Source of the DNA: Rhizophagus irregularis
Lineage: Eukaryota > Glomeromycota > Glomeromycetes > Glomerales > Glomeraceae
Length of the DNA: 64,000 bases
Direction of reading: 5' to 3'
Assembly (NCBI RefSeq): GCF_026210795.1
Contig: NC_089443.1
Coordinates: forward strand, 1,364,001 to 1,428,000
The notes under the pieces are model-generated. The model did no database searches. It saw only the letters and a list, made by a program, of their open reading frames with translations, and had not been told where the DNA came from. Position numbers and translations under genes: made by a program. Shown piece by piece: positions 24,346 through 36,020 of this stretch (the first letter of the stretch is position 1; each line of letters starts with the position of its first letter).

Positions 24346-26959
24346 ATTTTATATATACGATAGCCGTTTCTTAGACGGATCGGCAATTAAACTACTAATA
24401 AATATTTGCTTTTTCTAACCAATATTAAGGGATCAAGATTGTGTTGACATGTTCAGCTTTAAAATTATTCTTTAAAAAGGTTATAAAAGTGAATTCCTAA
24501 AATTACAGAAAAAACCATAGCGGTGAAGAAGATTATTATACGACTTTTAGCCGAAAAGCGGAAGGAAAATTTGAGGCATAAGATATTGTTTTTATTATTA
24601 TTTTTTTTTTTAAAAAAAAATATATATATACGAATTATATTATTGTTATTTCATTAAAATCAACAACTTATTTAACGTGGTTGCTAGATTGAAATATTAA
24701 ATAATAGATAAATGAATAATATTCAGAATTTCAGATATATAAAGTAAACTTTACCAATTTTTGTATATTGATAAGTTGACGTATCTTCTTTATTAAAATA
24801 TTTATTTCGTTAATTTCCAACTGATAACCCTAATTTCACAAAATTCGTTATGTTAATCCCATCGACATCAAAAAATAAATTTGTAACTCTACTACTAAAT
24901 TGATGATCATTGGATACAACTACTGAATTTAAATATTTATTACATTTGATTTGATGGATCATTTTTAATTTGTGACTTAATAATTCGTTTGCGTTATTAG
25001 TCGGTGCATGACTTCTTGTAAACCTACATTGATTTAGCGTTTCTCTAATGACGTCTACTATTATAAGAATAACACGAAACGAGCAAATCTCCAAAGATTA
25101 TTATTATTTTTTTTTGATTGGCAACGCATTTCTTTATGGATAAATACCTATTTAATTACAGAAATAAATACACGGAGGCATTCATACTCATATGATATGA
25201 CCCATAACAAACCGATCTACCCTCACTCTACATAATAAACTGAAGACCGGAAAAAATTACCCAATTTCTGCTCTTCCTACTATCCCTCGTCAACTATCTA
25301 GGAATTTACACGAGCCATTAGTGCAATGGTACGCCCATACCTGCCGTGCCCTCCTACAAAACCTAGAAACCAAGTAATTTGTCCTCAAAACGAACTAAAC
25401 TACCTAAAAGTAGAATTGGGAATATCTCCGTTATATGGAAATGTGATCTAACCTAAACAAATAGCGAACTTATCACTTGTTCAGAAAATAGAACCACTTC
25501 TTTTCCAATGTCGAATACCCACAACCTTACTCAACTTAAAAAAAACGTTAGTATGTATCCCCAAGAAACTAAACTCACCATATGAACACCGACGAAGCAA
25601 AAAGCAGGTCGTCCGACATGCAGTAGCGGTACGGTTGATTCGGCGGTGCCCTTGTCCAGTCAAATTCCTCGAAATCCATAACGAGATCCATTAGGAGACC
25701 TTTTATTTGTTTCTCGAAACTTTTTTTCGTGCAAGCACGATACTTGAGAATAAGGTTCCTAGCGTCATTCGAACAAACCACGTGACTTGCTGTAGTTTGA
25801 ACCAGATCTCGGGTTTAAAATTCATGTTTTTATCACTTTGAAATTTACTAATCGCATTCATAGTTGTAATTTCATTTCCATATTAGGGTATCTCGTACGT
25901 ACACGGTACACGTTTTTGATACGTCGCGTAAATTTTCATTATAATTGTTAAGTTTACTTTTTAACGAACTTTTTTAATTTTCTTTAAATGGAAATGTTAT
26001 TGAATTTTTTAAATAATATCGCACAACTGACAGCTTTTTTTTTCTTCTCCTTCCTTTTATCTAAGCAATGATAACGCACATGTATTTATATAAATCACAA
26101 AGACGAGGCATATATTTGCTGAATGAAAGCATTAAGTCCTTAATTGGATTATCTTTCAATTTTGGTATCAGTAATTTCTCTGCTTTCTCCTTCATTTTCA
26201 CGTTTTATAATTTCAACATGTGATTAAGTGTTGCAAATACGAAACAGGAAAACATGTATTGATACTGCATGGATATTTAAAAAGAGGACAAAAAAGTAAT
26301 TTGTAGAATAATATTAAAGTTTTTTGGGTTTATTCTTTGTTCATCCGTTATCGAAGATAACGAGAAAATAAACGACATATGTGCGAAAAAAAAAATTATT
26401 ATAAAATTATTATTTACTCGGTTCAAATCTCTTTCATTTTGTGTAATAATTTATATTTATATAATTTATTTTGATCAATCCTTTTTATTTATTTATTTAT
26501 TTATTTTTAGTTCCGATTTTCATCTCCTGACTTTGAAAATTTCCATAAAATTTTTTTAACATGTAATATTTAAACTTTTTTGATTTTTCGTATCTTTGAA
26601 AAAAAAATTTATATAATCGTATTTTTTATTTACTTTTCAATTGTTTTAATATTAAAGACAATCCTTTGGTAAAACGTGGAAAAAAAATCCCAATTCGCCC
26701 CTTTAGCCACTAATTATTAAAAAAGGATACGAAAGATAGAGATAATACCAGTTATTTATATGCATGTTGTGTGATATTTTCTTGATGTATAAGGAAAAGA
26801 GACGTAACTAATCAGTCATACTTTTACCCTATCTACTTTGCCATTCGGAAATTCGGAACGAACTAATGTACTTTGATAGAAAGAAAAAATTTTTTTTTTG
26901 ACAGTTAAAGCTGTGATACCATTATTCGCATGTGATTTTGTGATTTTCTTACATTCATT
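24346..26959. other. Intergenic with a less AT-rich island at 25200-25800
   Basis: The 94-codon minus frame at 24810-25094 has no recognisable motif. From 25200 to 25800 base composition is clearly more balanced than the surroundings. Here a minus-strand frame (25781 down to about 25578) ends at a GTGAGT that could be a splice donor, which hints at a gene fragment of unknown identity. Confidence 0.4.
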
Positions 26960-28483
26960 CGCAAACTGAATAGTTTGTTATAATAATACTTATAAATATT
27001 CTAAGTATACATAATTTATTATAAACCATAAATCATATTGATACATAAGGGAAATTAAGGTGAAATTGTCATGATGACCATTAAATATAAAAAGGCTATA
27101 TAGATAAAAAAAATACGATCCGGTATATCTTATAATGGGTAATATCTTATAGACTTATAATAATGGATGGAATAAGAAAGATACGTATAATGCATAATAC
27201 AATATTCTTGAAAAAGAAACCATGTTTATGTAGAATACTAGTTAAGAAATTCAAATATTGTATGCATTAACGAGAAGAAATTTAGTGTTTGTAGTATAAA
27301 TAAAAAAATCTGATTAATAAATAAATTTATTTACTTGCCAAGTATATTCATTTTTTTTAAAAAAATTGACTATAATTTGTCAATAAAAAGAAAATCCGCT
27401 GAAAAATTGAGCAATTAATAAAACGCTTGTACTTTGTTGTGGAAGGTTTGCGATAAGCCTCACATTATTAATGGGTATGCTAGGTCGAAAATGTCTTCTT
27501 ATAATTCTTTGTCTTCTTAGTTGTTTTTGTCTTTTTTGAGAAGGCATTTTCGTTTGTATAACGTATATTAAGGAGGAGATAAAAAATAATATGTGTATAT
27601 TTAAAGGAGAAGAAAAAAAAGATACAAAAAAACGATGTATTTATAACATTTAAATATTTATAATATTGCACAAAACTACATATTAAATAATAACAGATAA
27701 CGACAGATAATTGATGCAATAAACATGTATACTACTTTAAAATACTAAGATCCGAATAAATATACTATATATAATTTTCCAATTTTCAAAGTGAAATTCA
27801 CCAATTGCAGACAGAATGTCTTAACTCTGGCGTCTTAGTATTTTGAAACAGAAAACGTGAATGGACCGTTAAAAATCGGGCATTGCCTATATTGATTTTA
27901 TTACTAATTTATTATATGAACGATTATTAAAGATTTTTATAAAAGAAAATAATTTGTTTAACTCTGTTGGCGACTTGGCGTCTTAGTATTTTGAAACAGA
28001 AAACGTGAATGGACCATTAAAATCGGGGCATTGATTATATTGATTTATTATTAATTTATTATATGAACGATTATTAAAGATTTCTATAAAAGAAAATAAT
28101 CGGTCTAACTCTGTTGCGTCTTAGTATTTTGAAACAGAAAACGTGAATGGACGCGTTAAAATCGGGGCACTGCTTTATTGTGGTTTTTGCACCTATAATT
28201 ATTATTTTATTATTAATTTATTATATGAACGATTATTAAAGATTTCTGTAAAAGAAAATAATCTGTTCAACTCTTGGCGTCTTGGTATTTTGAAACAGAA
28301 AACGTGAATGGACCGTTAAAATCGGGGCATTGCCTATATTAATTTTATTATTAATTTATTACATGAACGATTATTAAAGATTTTTATAAAAGAAAATAAT
28401 CGGTCTAACTCTGTTGCGTCTTGGTATTTTGAAACAGAAAACGTGAATGGACGCGTTAAAATCGGGGCACTGCTTTGTTGTTA
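26960..28483 (-). repeat. Dispersed repeat family B, copy 2 (inverted relative to copy 1)
   Basis: Begins CGCAAACTGAATAG at 26960, contains the 55-codon ORF on the minus strand, and ends in five roughly 150-bp tandem units, each with GAAACAGAAAACGTGAATGG (27845, 27996, 28129, 28293 and 28433). See copy 1 at 2683-3964. Confidence 0.85.
27380..27547 (-). CDS. 55-aa Arg/Lys/Gln-rich small protein, second copy
   Basis: Same start, stop and length as 3415-3582. It differs by three residues in the second half (Asn to Ser, Thr to Ala, Asn to Ser). The upstream hydrophobic frame seen in copy 1 is disrupted here, so the conserved unit begins at the internal ATG of MPSQKRQKQ. Function not recognised. 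A competing 79-codon frame at 27480-27719 is shifted and not shared by copy 1. Confidence 0.42.
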   Translation of the reverse strand: MPSQKRQKQLRRQRIIRRHFRPSIPINNVRLIANLPQQSTSVLLIAQFFSGFSFY

Positions 28484-29361
28484 CGGTTAAGTAAATAAAA
28501 TTTCCGATGTTTGATTTCAAACCAATCAAAAAAAGTAATTTACTTAATAAGGTGGCTTCTAATGGGCTGTGTCGAGATTTTGGCTGTGCAGTACATTATT
28601 AATGCTGATCACTGATCACAGCCCTGTCAGTCTTTTAGTTTGGTTTATTAATTTTATTACATAAACCCTATAAAAAATATTGTTCAAACACTGTTCGGTT
28701 TTTTGTTCGGAAAATCGACCCGTTCGAACATTTACTTGACATTTATTGGACATTCACCATGGTATTGTACGTTTTTTATGTGGTTGTTTAAATAGCTTAA
28801 TATTTAACGACGATTGGTTTCCAAAAAAGTAAATTTCTATGCTGATCATTTAATGTTGGGCAGAATTAAATTTAACGAAAAAAAAGAAAAAAGAATTTGT
28901 TAAATAAATCAAAATTGGCATACAAAATCAACTTTGACGCTTTAAGTAAACTTGCATAACAGACAAAAATAAATACACATAATGCATTTCCTTTAAAATT
29001 ATATTTATTTTATGGATAGTTGAGACAATTACTATAGTAAAGAACTGAAAGCATTAAAAATGAGAACAGTTAAAATAATACTAAATAAAGAGTCGTCCAA
29101 AAAAATCAGGCCTCAAACTACATTTAGAAAATGACTCAAACTGAAACACGACCGAATCAGCGGAGGAAATAAAAACGAAATAAAAAAATAAAAAAATGAC
29201 CCAAAACAAAAAAATTAAAGATCCGTATTTTTCTTTATTTCGACAGAAGTCGCTACCTGTAAATACTGTCATAGGTGGAGTGGTTCACACTATTCTAAAT
29301 TGTTAATATATAACCTTACCCATTCGGGTGAAAAATAAAAACTATTAGAAATAAAACCTAT
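28484..29361. other. Intergenic
   Basis: Contains a 61-bp hairpin with GGGCTGTG (28564) and CACAGCCC (28617) arms. Otherwise AT-rich with no gene. Confidence 0.5.
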
Positions 29362-31412
29362 TTAAAAGGGTACTTGACTCCTATTAATACAATTAATTAA
29401 AACTAATTTAAATTTGTAGATGGTGGAGTCTTCAATAAAAATGGGAACAGAGCGAAGCCGTTTCTGTTTGATCGAAACATGATATGATAAAAGGTTAGAA
29501 TTATGGTCCACGTCCCGTTTATTAGGACGGAATTCGAGGGCTTGAGTCTCCTCTAAAATATATGAATCATCCTCAGGTGTATGCGCTTTGCGGTGTTTAG
29601 TATATTTCTGAAGATACTCCGGTGAAGAGTATTTAAGAAGACATTTCCTCACGTATTTGCTCTTGCTTTGTAAGATTAGCATGATGTTTGATGTACTGAG
29701 CGATATTTCGCCATTCCCTTCATAATAACGGTCGTTAAAACCCGTTAACAGTAACGTTTCTCGTTCACGCACGCGAAGATGTTTAACACTTATACCAAGA
29801 TAACCAGCACGCTCTTTCTGTACTCGAGCGATTTCAAGTTCTTTTTTAGCGGATTCAGCTGTATAACGAGCCAATTATATAGATTTATCCAATTCATGTT
29901 GTATTCTAAGTTCGTCTGCACGGCGTTGATGTGCCAAAGCTTTTTCCCAAGTTCGTTGAAACGTAATATCAGCTCGTATCTTTTTTTCTAAAGTGGACAT
30001 ATAAGTAAACCATTCACGAGAACCTGGAACAATAAAGACTCCATCAGGAGTACTATATAACGGCTCTGTCGGAATAATATCACGATATTTATGAGGAATG
30101 AACATTATCCGGAATTGGATTATAAGGTGCAACTGAGCATAAAGTCGATGATGAGGAAGAGGAATCAACAGGTGCGATGTCAACTTCTGTCGAAGAGATC
30201 TTGTTACCAAGCGAAGCAAAATTTATTTGCTTGCGTTTGAGAAAATAAGGAATAAGAAAACGATATTTTTCGGCGTCCGGGGCGCTTCCTGAACAATGAT
30301 ATGTTTCACGGGCTTGTTGATATACTGCGATGGCAGAAATAAAAGATGGTATCTTTTAGCGATAGCTAGTCGATCAGATGGAGAGTGATCGATCCCAGGT
30401 TGAGATTTCGTTCTGTTAAAAACACGTCTGCAAGATCGTTCAAATCGTTTTTCTTGTTTCTTCTTAGTACATAAATTAGTACTTGTAGTTACTCGAAAAT
30501 TCGATAATGTTTTCCGGTACATATGCTTGTTCCCAAGATGTAAAATAGAAGTAGCATCACGAGCAGCGTGATAAGTTTCACTACTATAAGATATACCTAA
30601 GCGATTAGAAAATACCTCTTTTGTCCGGCCATATTGCCAACGACAAAATAAAAGATTAGCATGGGCTGATTTATCATTAGTGAAATCCACAGTCGTATCT
30701 TTTTTAACTTTTGGAGCCTTCGAGATAACAATCTCCTTAAATGCTTGTGACAAATGAATCCCGCAGGCGTATCTATTGCTGACATAATAAGAGGGCTAGG
30801 TACGGAACAGACACAAGTCTGTTTAGGATTATGTAGATGAGGAACAGCGAACTGACATGGAAGAAAAATGCCAAAGTAAAAACCTATATCGTTTGTACGA
30901 AAAATTAAAGAATGTTTTTGTCCTGTAATTTCGACATGTGATTTTGTCTACGTGATCTTATAATAAGATACGCTCCGGTAATTTTTTTACGAATAAGATT
31001 AAAATATTTTTGTTGAATACGCCGAGGAATAACTCTTTGTGCAGAAAAAAAGTGAGTGAGGCTTTTGCTGATTTGAAATTTGTAATTCAGAACTTGACTC
31101 GTGGAATAATAACGAGTGGTAGATGACATGATCTTAAGATGAATTTCATTGGTGTCGGGTATTTGGTCGACAACCTCAAAAAAGAAACTTTTTTGAACGC
31201 CTAAATTCATAAATCTTGTTAAAACCCAGTTTTCTTATTTCTGGTCACGTGAAATTTGTTAAAAGAGACGAGAAAAGAATTATCCACACTAGGGGAAGAA
31301 GGAGTATTATCAAAGAAAGTATTTGAAGTTATAATATCTTCGGGTTGAATATCACTTTCAAGAGGACCAACGTCTGAAAGTTCAGGAATAAAGATAAAAT
31401 TGTCGGCATTCC
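29362..31412 (-). pseudogene. Large unrecognised protein-coding relic
   Basis: Reading leftwards from 31412, good coding sequence persists across frame breaks. It starts with an acidic stretch (FIFIPELSDVGPLESD...). Next comes 31210-30905 (KSFFFEVVDQIPDTNEIHL...). After a shift it reads FRTNDIGFYFGIFLPCQF and a Cys-rich QTCVCSVPSP. A further shift leads to YACGIHLSQAFK and SAHANLLFCRWQYGRTKEVF (30753-30226). Two in-frame TAA stops, at 30223-30225 and just before 29874, interrupt one continuing frame. That frame holds GVFIVPGSREWFTYMSTLEK and a charged helical segment (AESAKKELEIARVQKER). The ancestral protein was probably over 600 residues. I recognise no family. It could be a multicopy host family or a transposon protein. 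Confidence 0.6.
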
Positions 31413-31720
31413 TTTAAAATTATATTTATTAAAAATTTTTTTTTTTACGCAACTTTTAATAAAGTCACGTGATACGTGTATGAACACCCAGTTGTATTTT
31501 TTACGAGAAAATGTTTGGTTTTGGCTTTTATTAGAGTTTATCATCAACCCAGTCGAAACCAGTTAATTTATAAGCCAAAGAATTATGTCATTTTAATCAT
31601 TAGAATACAAATTGATTTGCCATTCAAGGAATTATAATAAATTTTGATAATATATGGACACCATATAATTAATTCCCTTTCCAACAATTTTCAATTAGTA
31701 AAATTAGTAAGATTAAAATC

Positions 31721-32604
31721 AGACCTTCTCTTCTTCTACAGAATTCAACAGATCATCGTGTTACGCGTGATTATATAATTGATAACTTTGAACAATTGGA
31801 AGAATCAAATTTACTCCAAGATTGTTCAGAATGCGGTAAACCTCGAATTTCTTTTGAATGAAGCATAACTTGCCATATTGGACATTGGACATAGGGATGG
31901 CAACGGTCACGGTCATTAACCGATTATGACCGGTCATGACCGTGACCGATATCGGTCGGTCAAGACTTCTGACCGACCGTTTGACTGACCGTTTGACCGA
32001 CCGTTTGACCGACCAAATTTTTTTATGAAAAATTTAATAAAAAACGTCGCGAAAACGTTTTTTATTAATAATTAATTAAAAAAAAATGTTTTTTGCAAAC
32101 GTTTTAATCATTTTAACAAAAAACGTTGCGAAAACGTTTTTATTAATAATATAATTAAAATAAAACGTTTTCGCAACGTTTTTTTAATTATTTTAATAGA
32201 AACGTTGCGAAAACGTTTTTTATTAATAATTTAATAAAAAATAAACGTTTTCGCACGTTTTTTCAATTGCCTTAATAAAAACACTGCGAAAATATAAAAA
32301 AAATGATCGGTCAAATGGTCGGTCAAACGGTCGGTCGGTCGGTCAAAGGTTCTTGACCGGTCATGACCGACCGATGACCGACCATGACCGACCGTTGCCA
32401 TCCCTAATTGGACATCAGGAAATAAAGAGATTGACAAATTAATTCGCTACACTCAATTAAATGCTGCTACTCAAGCTTGTGATTACTTGGATACTAGTAC
32501 CTTTTGAGAATTTTGAACTTGTTAAATATATTGGTAAGGGTATATTTAGTGTTTATTCAGCTCTTTGGATGGAAGGACCTAGATGGATTTGGGATGATGG
32601 ATAA
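31721..32604 (+). pseudogene. Kinase-family pseudogene interrupted by a hAT-type MITE
   Basis: The open frame runs DYIIDNFEQLEESNLLQ, then CSECGKPRISFE, a TGA where the family has Trp, then SITCHIGHWT up to 31891. After the MITE (31892-32406) and one TSD copy the same frame resumes: SGNKEIDKLIRYTQLNAATQ ACDYLD. It then shifts to PFENFELVKYIGKG.FSVYSA LWMEGPRWIWDDG and a TAA at 32602-32604. Order and motifs match the N-terminal CxxC block, the WTSGN linker and the glycine-rich loop of the expanded Rhizophagus kinases. The catalytic lobe is absent. The Trp-to-stop change and the frameshift show decay in addition to the insertion. Confidence 0.82.
31892..32406. mobile_element. hAT-type MITE, 515 bp, 8-bp TSD ATTGGACA
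   Basis: Ends are TAGGGATGGCAACGG and its inverse; ATTGGACA occurs at 31884-31891 and 32407-32414. Subterminal arrays of GACCGACCG (left) and CGGTCGGTC (right) mirror each other, and the core repeats AAAACGTTGCGAAAACGTTT. The 8-bp duplication and TAGGG..GGCAA ends are typical of hAT elements. There is no transposase frame; the 68-codon minus frame at the right end is repeat-derived. Confidence 0.92.
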
Positions 32605-32751
32605 ATAATAGATTTTTTATTTTTGGACCGCAATTTAAAAATAAGAAAATCATTGGTTATTATTAAATTTTGTGATCAGTGATCACCCAACTCAATTTTA
32701 AATCACATGTTTGGTTAATTCATCCCAAGACCTCATAAATAGGTAACAAGA

Positions 32752-33303
32752 GATCGGTACTCATTTACTTTAGCTCTACGCTTCAAGCCAGATCTACACG
32801 TAGGTTCATTCTACTCTATATTGTTACCTTTTTATGTATTGCTTGGGTCCTCCTAATAATTTCGATCGACTGAGAGATCGATTTCACAAAATTACCTGAA
32901 ATATTTCAATTAAATGATAAAAAGAATTACTAATTGGTCATTGAAATTAGGAATGACAATTTTTATTTTCTATCAGAATCAGAAATTGATTCGGAGTTTG
33001 GAAAGCTGTCTAATAAAAAAATATTTACATTATATATTCGTTAAACAGTCAATGGGGAAATTTTCTTTAAAAAATTGAGTTCAAATAATTTACTATGTTC
33101 AACTATTTTTTAATCATAACCTTATAAAGATCATAAGAATAATTACGAATATGTAACATAATATGAACACCAAATAAATTTGCAGTTGTGTAATTCACTT
33201 GACACGTATGCTTGCAAAACTGGTCATGACTAATTTAGAGATGATTTTTGAGTAACACAGAAATCATACGACTAAATTTTGCACGTTTTGAAGCTTGAGA
33301 TGT
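32752..33303 (+). repeat. Dispersed repeat A, copy 2
   Basis: Direct match to 1540-2053, from ATCGGTACTCATTTACT to AGCTTGAGATGT, with scattered indels. It lies about 150 bp after the kinase pseudogene. Confidence 0.85.
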
Positions 33304-34067
33304 CTAAATTTTATGGGGCCTATGTATAGAGTATTATTGATTAGTTAAATACTTCATAATTTTTTCTAAAAATGCTTTTAAACAAAAATGGAAAATTTTA
33401 GATTATTAGTAATTAATGAGCGATTGTTTGTAGTTATAATCGATTTGAACAATTTTAAAAAAAAGTTTAGAATAAATGTGATGAATGTGGATCAATCAAA
33501 AGTATTTCAAATAAATTGTATATCAAATCTCGATATTTTATAGCATATTAAATAAAATATAGGGTAGATTATTTATTTTCTTTGTATTATATAGAGAAAA
33601 TTAGGAGTTCGATCCTATTTTCAGAGTAAAATTCAAATCCCTATCACGGCAATTCATACTGTAATTTTGATTAATTACATTAACTTTTTATTCATCAATG
33701 TCAAAACATTCTATAAGAAATAATATCGGCACGTAAAAAAATTTATAATAAAAATATTTGTAATACTGTAATACAGAAAGGTATATGAAATATTGAAACA
33801 ATCAATAAATCATTAAACGTTTAATGCTAATAATTAATACCATTAAAAGAAAACAATTCATATTATTCGTTCTAACAAATAAATATTGTTTTTTCGTAAT
33901 TTTGTATATTATTACTTAACCTTTTTTGAAATAAAGATGCATTAAGCATTTAATTCCGTTATCACTATAAAATTTTTAGGTTATTTGTAATAATTACCGG
34001 TTCTTGATAATATGTACTCGACCCTATTTATAATATGATACTTGACATTTTCCGTTATAAATATTAA
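33304..34067. other. Intergenic, nothing recognised
   Basis: AT-rich; no frame, repeat pairing or RNA gene seen. Confidence 0.5.
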
Positions 34068-34204
34068 ATACTGTATTTTGTGTATATAAGCACCCTTTTT
34101 TGCACTTAATGCTGGCCTAGATCCTCATAATTCTGGCCAAAATCGCCATAATTCTGGCCGGGTACTTATTTTTGGGGGTGCTTACTAACCGCAAAATATG
34201 GTAT
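34068..34204. mobile_element. 137-bp palindromic MITE-like element
   Basis: ATACTGTATTTTG...AAGCACCC at the left pairs imperfectly with GGGTGCTTA...GCAAAATATGGTAT at the right. TA at the edges would fit a mariner-type target. The centre carries CATAATTCTGGCC twice in direct orientation (34128-34160). Confidence 0.55.
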
Positions 34205-34554
34205 ATATTATGAATAATTATGAAAAACGAGAAATAGAAATATTTAATATATGTGATTGTATTTTTAGTGAATAAATCCAAAAAAAGATATCAAATATTT
34301 AAAAATAAAATCATCCAAACATTTTTTGAATCTTTCGTGTCACATTATGACGTTATAGTATACTCTAAATTGGATTCAAACTCGAGAACTATCTATTATT
34401 CGTCGATATTGATTTAAAATGAATATAGTCCATTATAAAATTTATTTTTTAAAAAACTTCTAAATTAGTTCTTTTATTATTACAGTATTATAATTATAAT
34501 TACAAAACCTCGCTTGATCCAATTCTCATTTAAGACGTTTCGTAGTCGTTTGAA
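34205..34554. other. Intergenic, nothing recognised
   Basis: AT-rich spacer between two elements. Confidence 0.5.
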
Positions 34555-35348
34555 TTGGGATTGGAATCGATTCAATCGAAAATCGAATCTTGAGAATCGA
34601 TTAAAGATTCGATTAATTTTTTTAAATGTATTAGTGGCGCAGCAATTTCGATGACCTCGCAGCACAAAATTTCAAGTGATTTAACTAATCTATCTTTTAT
34701 TTTATAATAAGTTATTATTTATTTGGATATATTGTATTGTTTATTACAAACTTATCAAAAAAAAAATCAAGGTTTTAAAATTCGTTTCCAAACCAATCAG
34801 TTATTTTTCACCCTAAATATATCTACATGTTTTCTATTTCTTTTTAAAAACATAATTTTATTAACGATGCTTGAATCTAGGCGATTTCTTTGAGTAACTG
34901 CTGGTATTGAGGTAGCCAGAATGGAAAGATATTTCATTGCCATTTTATGCAATATAGGATATTGGCTTTGTTTGTTGGCCACCATGCAAGGGAATCATAT
35001 TCCTCAAGCTGGCAATTCTCTAATTTTTGTCTTCTGTTTCTTCAACTGTAGTGGTAGCCATGTTTTTCGTAATGGTGAGAAAAAGTGAAAATATGTATAT
35101 CAGATATTATTTATATGTTGATCATCAAATGTTGATCATTTTCCAGCAATTTTGATAATTCCGATATTATTTTTTTTACCGTAACGGCGTAACGTAGTTA
35201 TAGAAATGACAAGACTACTTTTGTTGCGTCATAATATAAAAAAAATTGATTTATTGAGATTCGATTTTTAGATTCGATTAATCGATTCTACTAGATACGA
35301 TTCGATTTTCGATTAATTCGATTTTGGTAGAATCGATTTCAATCACAA
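34555..35348 (-). mobile_element. Internally deleted hAT transposon
   Basis: Ends TTGGGATTGGAATCGATT and, inverted, TTGTGATTGAAATCGATT (two mismatches in 18) are flanked by GTTTGAA at 34548-34554 and 35349-35355. Subterminal ATCGATT/AATCGA repeats occur on both sides (34560-34620 and 35262-35335). The core holds a truncated transposase gene on the minus strand. The ends and internal repeats resemble the 442-bp MITE at 51624-52065 (TAGGGATTGGAATCGATT), so the two belong to one family. Confidence 0.75.
34797..35061 (-). pseudogene. hAT transposase remnant: N-terminus fused to C-terminal dimerisation domain
   Basis: The ATG at 35061 gives MATTTVEETEDKN and a stop. In a shifted frame the next residues are LENCQLEEYDSLAWWPTNK, then after another shift SQYPILHKMAMKYLSILATS. 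About 15 residues are then missing, and RNRLDSSIVNKIMFLKRNRK HVDIF closes the frame at 34797. The order LAWW, YPILHKMA.KYL, ATS, RNRL, LKRN is that of the hAT C-terminal dimerisation domain. The catalytic core has been lost between the two parts, so the product cannot be an active transposase. Confidence 0.82.
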
Positions 35349-35914
35349 GTTTGAAACGTGTGTGTTTCATGATTGGTTTTATAATATATTGTTACTTATG
35401 ATTTTCGAATGTTCATAATTAATCAGTTCACCAAATATATACATACCAACATTTTTGATAATATTTTATCCGTATAATGATTGTTAAATAAAAGACATTT
35501 TAATTTTTTTTCGATCGCGGAGTTAATCGGAGTTGAAAATATTGTGACTCCGATAGATAAAGTATGTATGTGTATGCCAAGTAACGACGGTACATTCTTT
35601 GTATTCTTTGTTTTATTTTCAAATAATAAAATATTTAGGACCAATGAACGATCAATATAACAAAAGAATATGGATAATAAAAATATATACTGACAATGGA
35701 AATAACTTTTTTTAAAAAAAAGCTAGTATTATTACATTTATTATGTACAATATGATCAATGTTGAATCAACTTTAGCTAAAAAAAAAATTATTTGATTAT
35801 TTTGTTATATTGTGATTATAATTTTAAATTATCGAATCATTTTATAGTTATTAATTTTTTCTTTGGTTTCAATTCGATTTTCTAAAGCATAAATAATGTT
35901 ATTTTATATGAGCT
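35349..35914. other. Intergenic, nothing recognised
   Basis: AT-rich. The 73-codon minus frame at 35423-35644 is not credible. Confidence 0.5.
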
Positions 35915-36020
35915 CCCTATAAAAAATTTTTCAGAAAAATGATCGCGTGTCTGAGTTTCTTCGGAATAAAACTAGAAAAATGATCATTTATCGGAGTTTT
36001 TCCCGATTTTTTTTATAGGG
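35915..36020. mobile_element. 106-bp MITE, CCCTATAAAAAAT ends, 3-bp TSD GCT
   Basis: CCCTATAAAAAATTTTTC at the left pairs with ...GATTTTTTTTATAGGG at the right. GCT is duplicated at 35912-35914 and 36021-36023. It is about as long as, and clearly homologous to, 47068-47171. Confidence 0.8.

Noticed and set aside
24810-25094. 94-codon minus frame as a gene
   Set aside because: Open but with no recognisable motif, splice structure or second copy; left in the intergenic note.
32231-32437. 68-codon minus frame with Asp/Arg/Thr repeats
   Set aside because: Derived from the GGTCGGTC array of the hAT-type MITE.
34480-34665. 61-codon minus frame
   Set aside because: Arises from AATCGATT subterminal repeats of the deleted hAT element.
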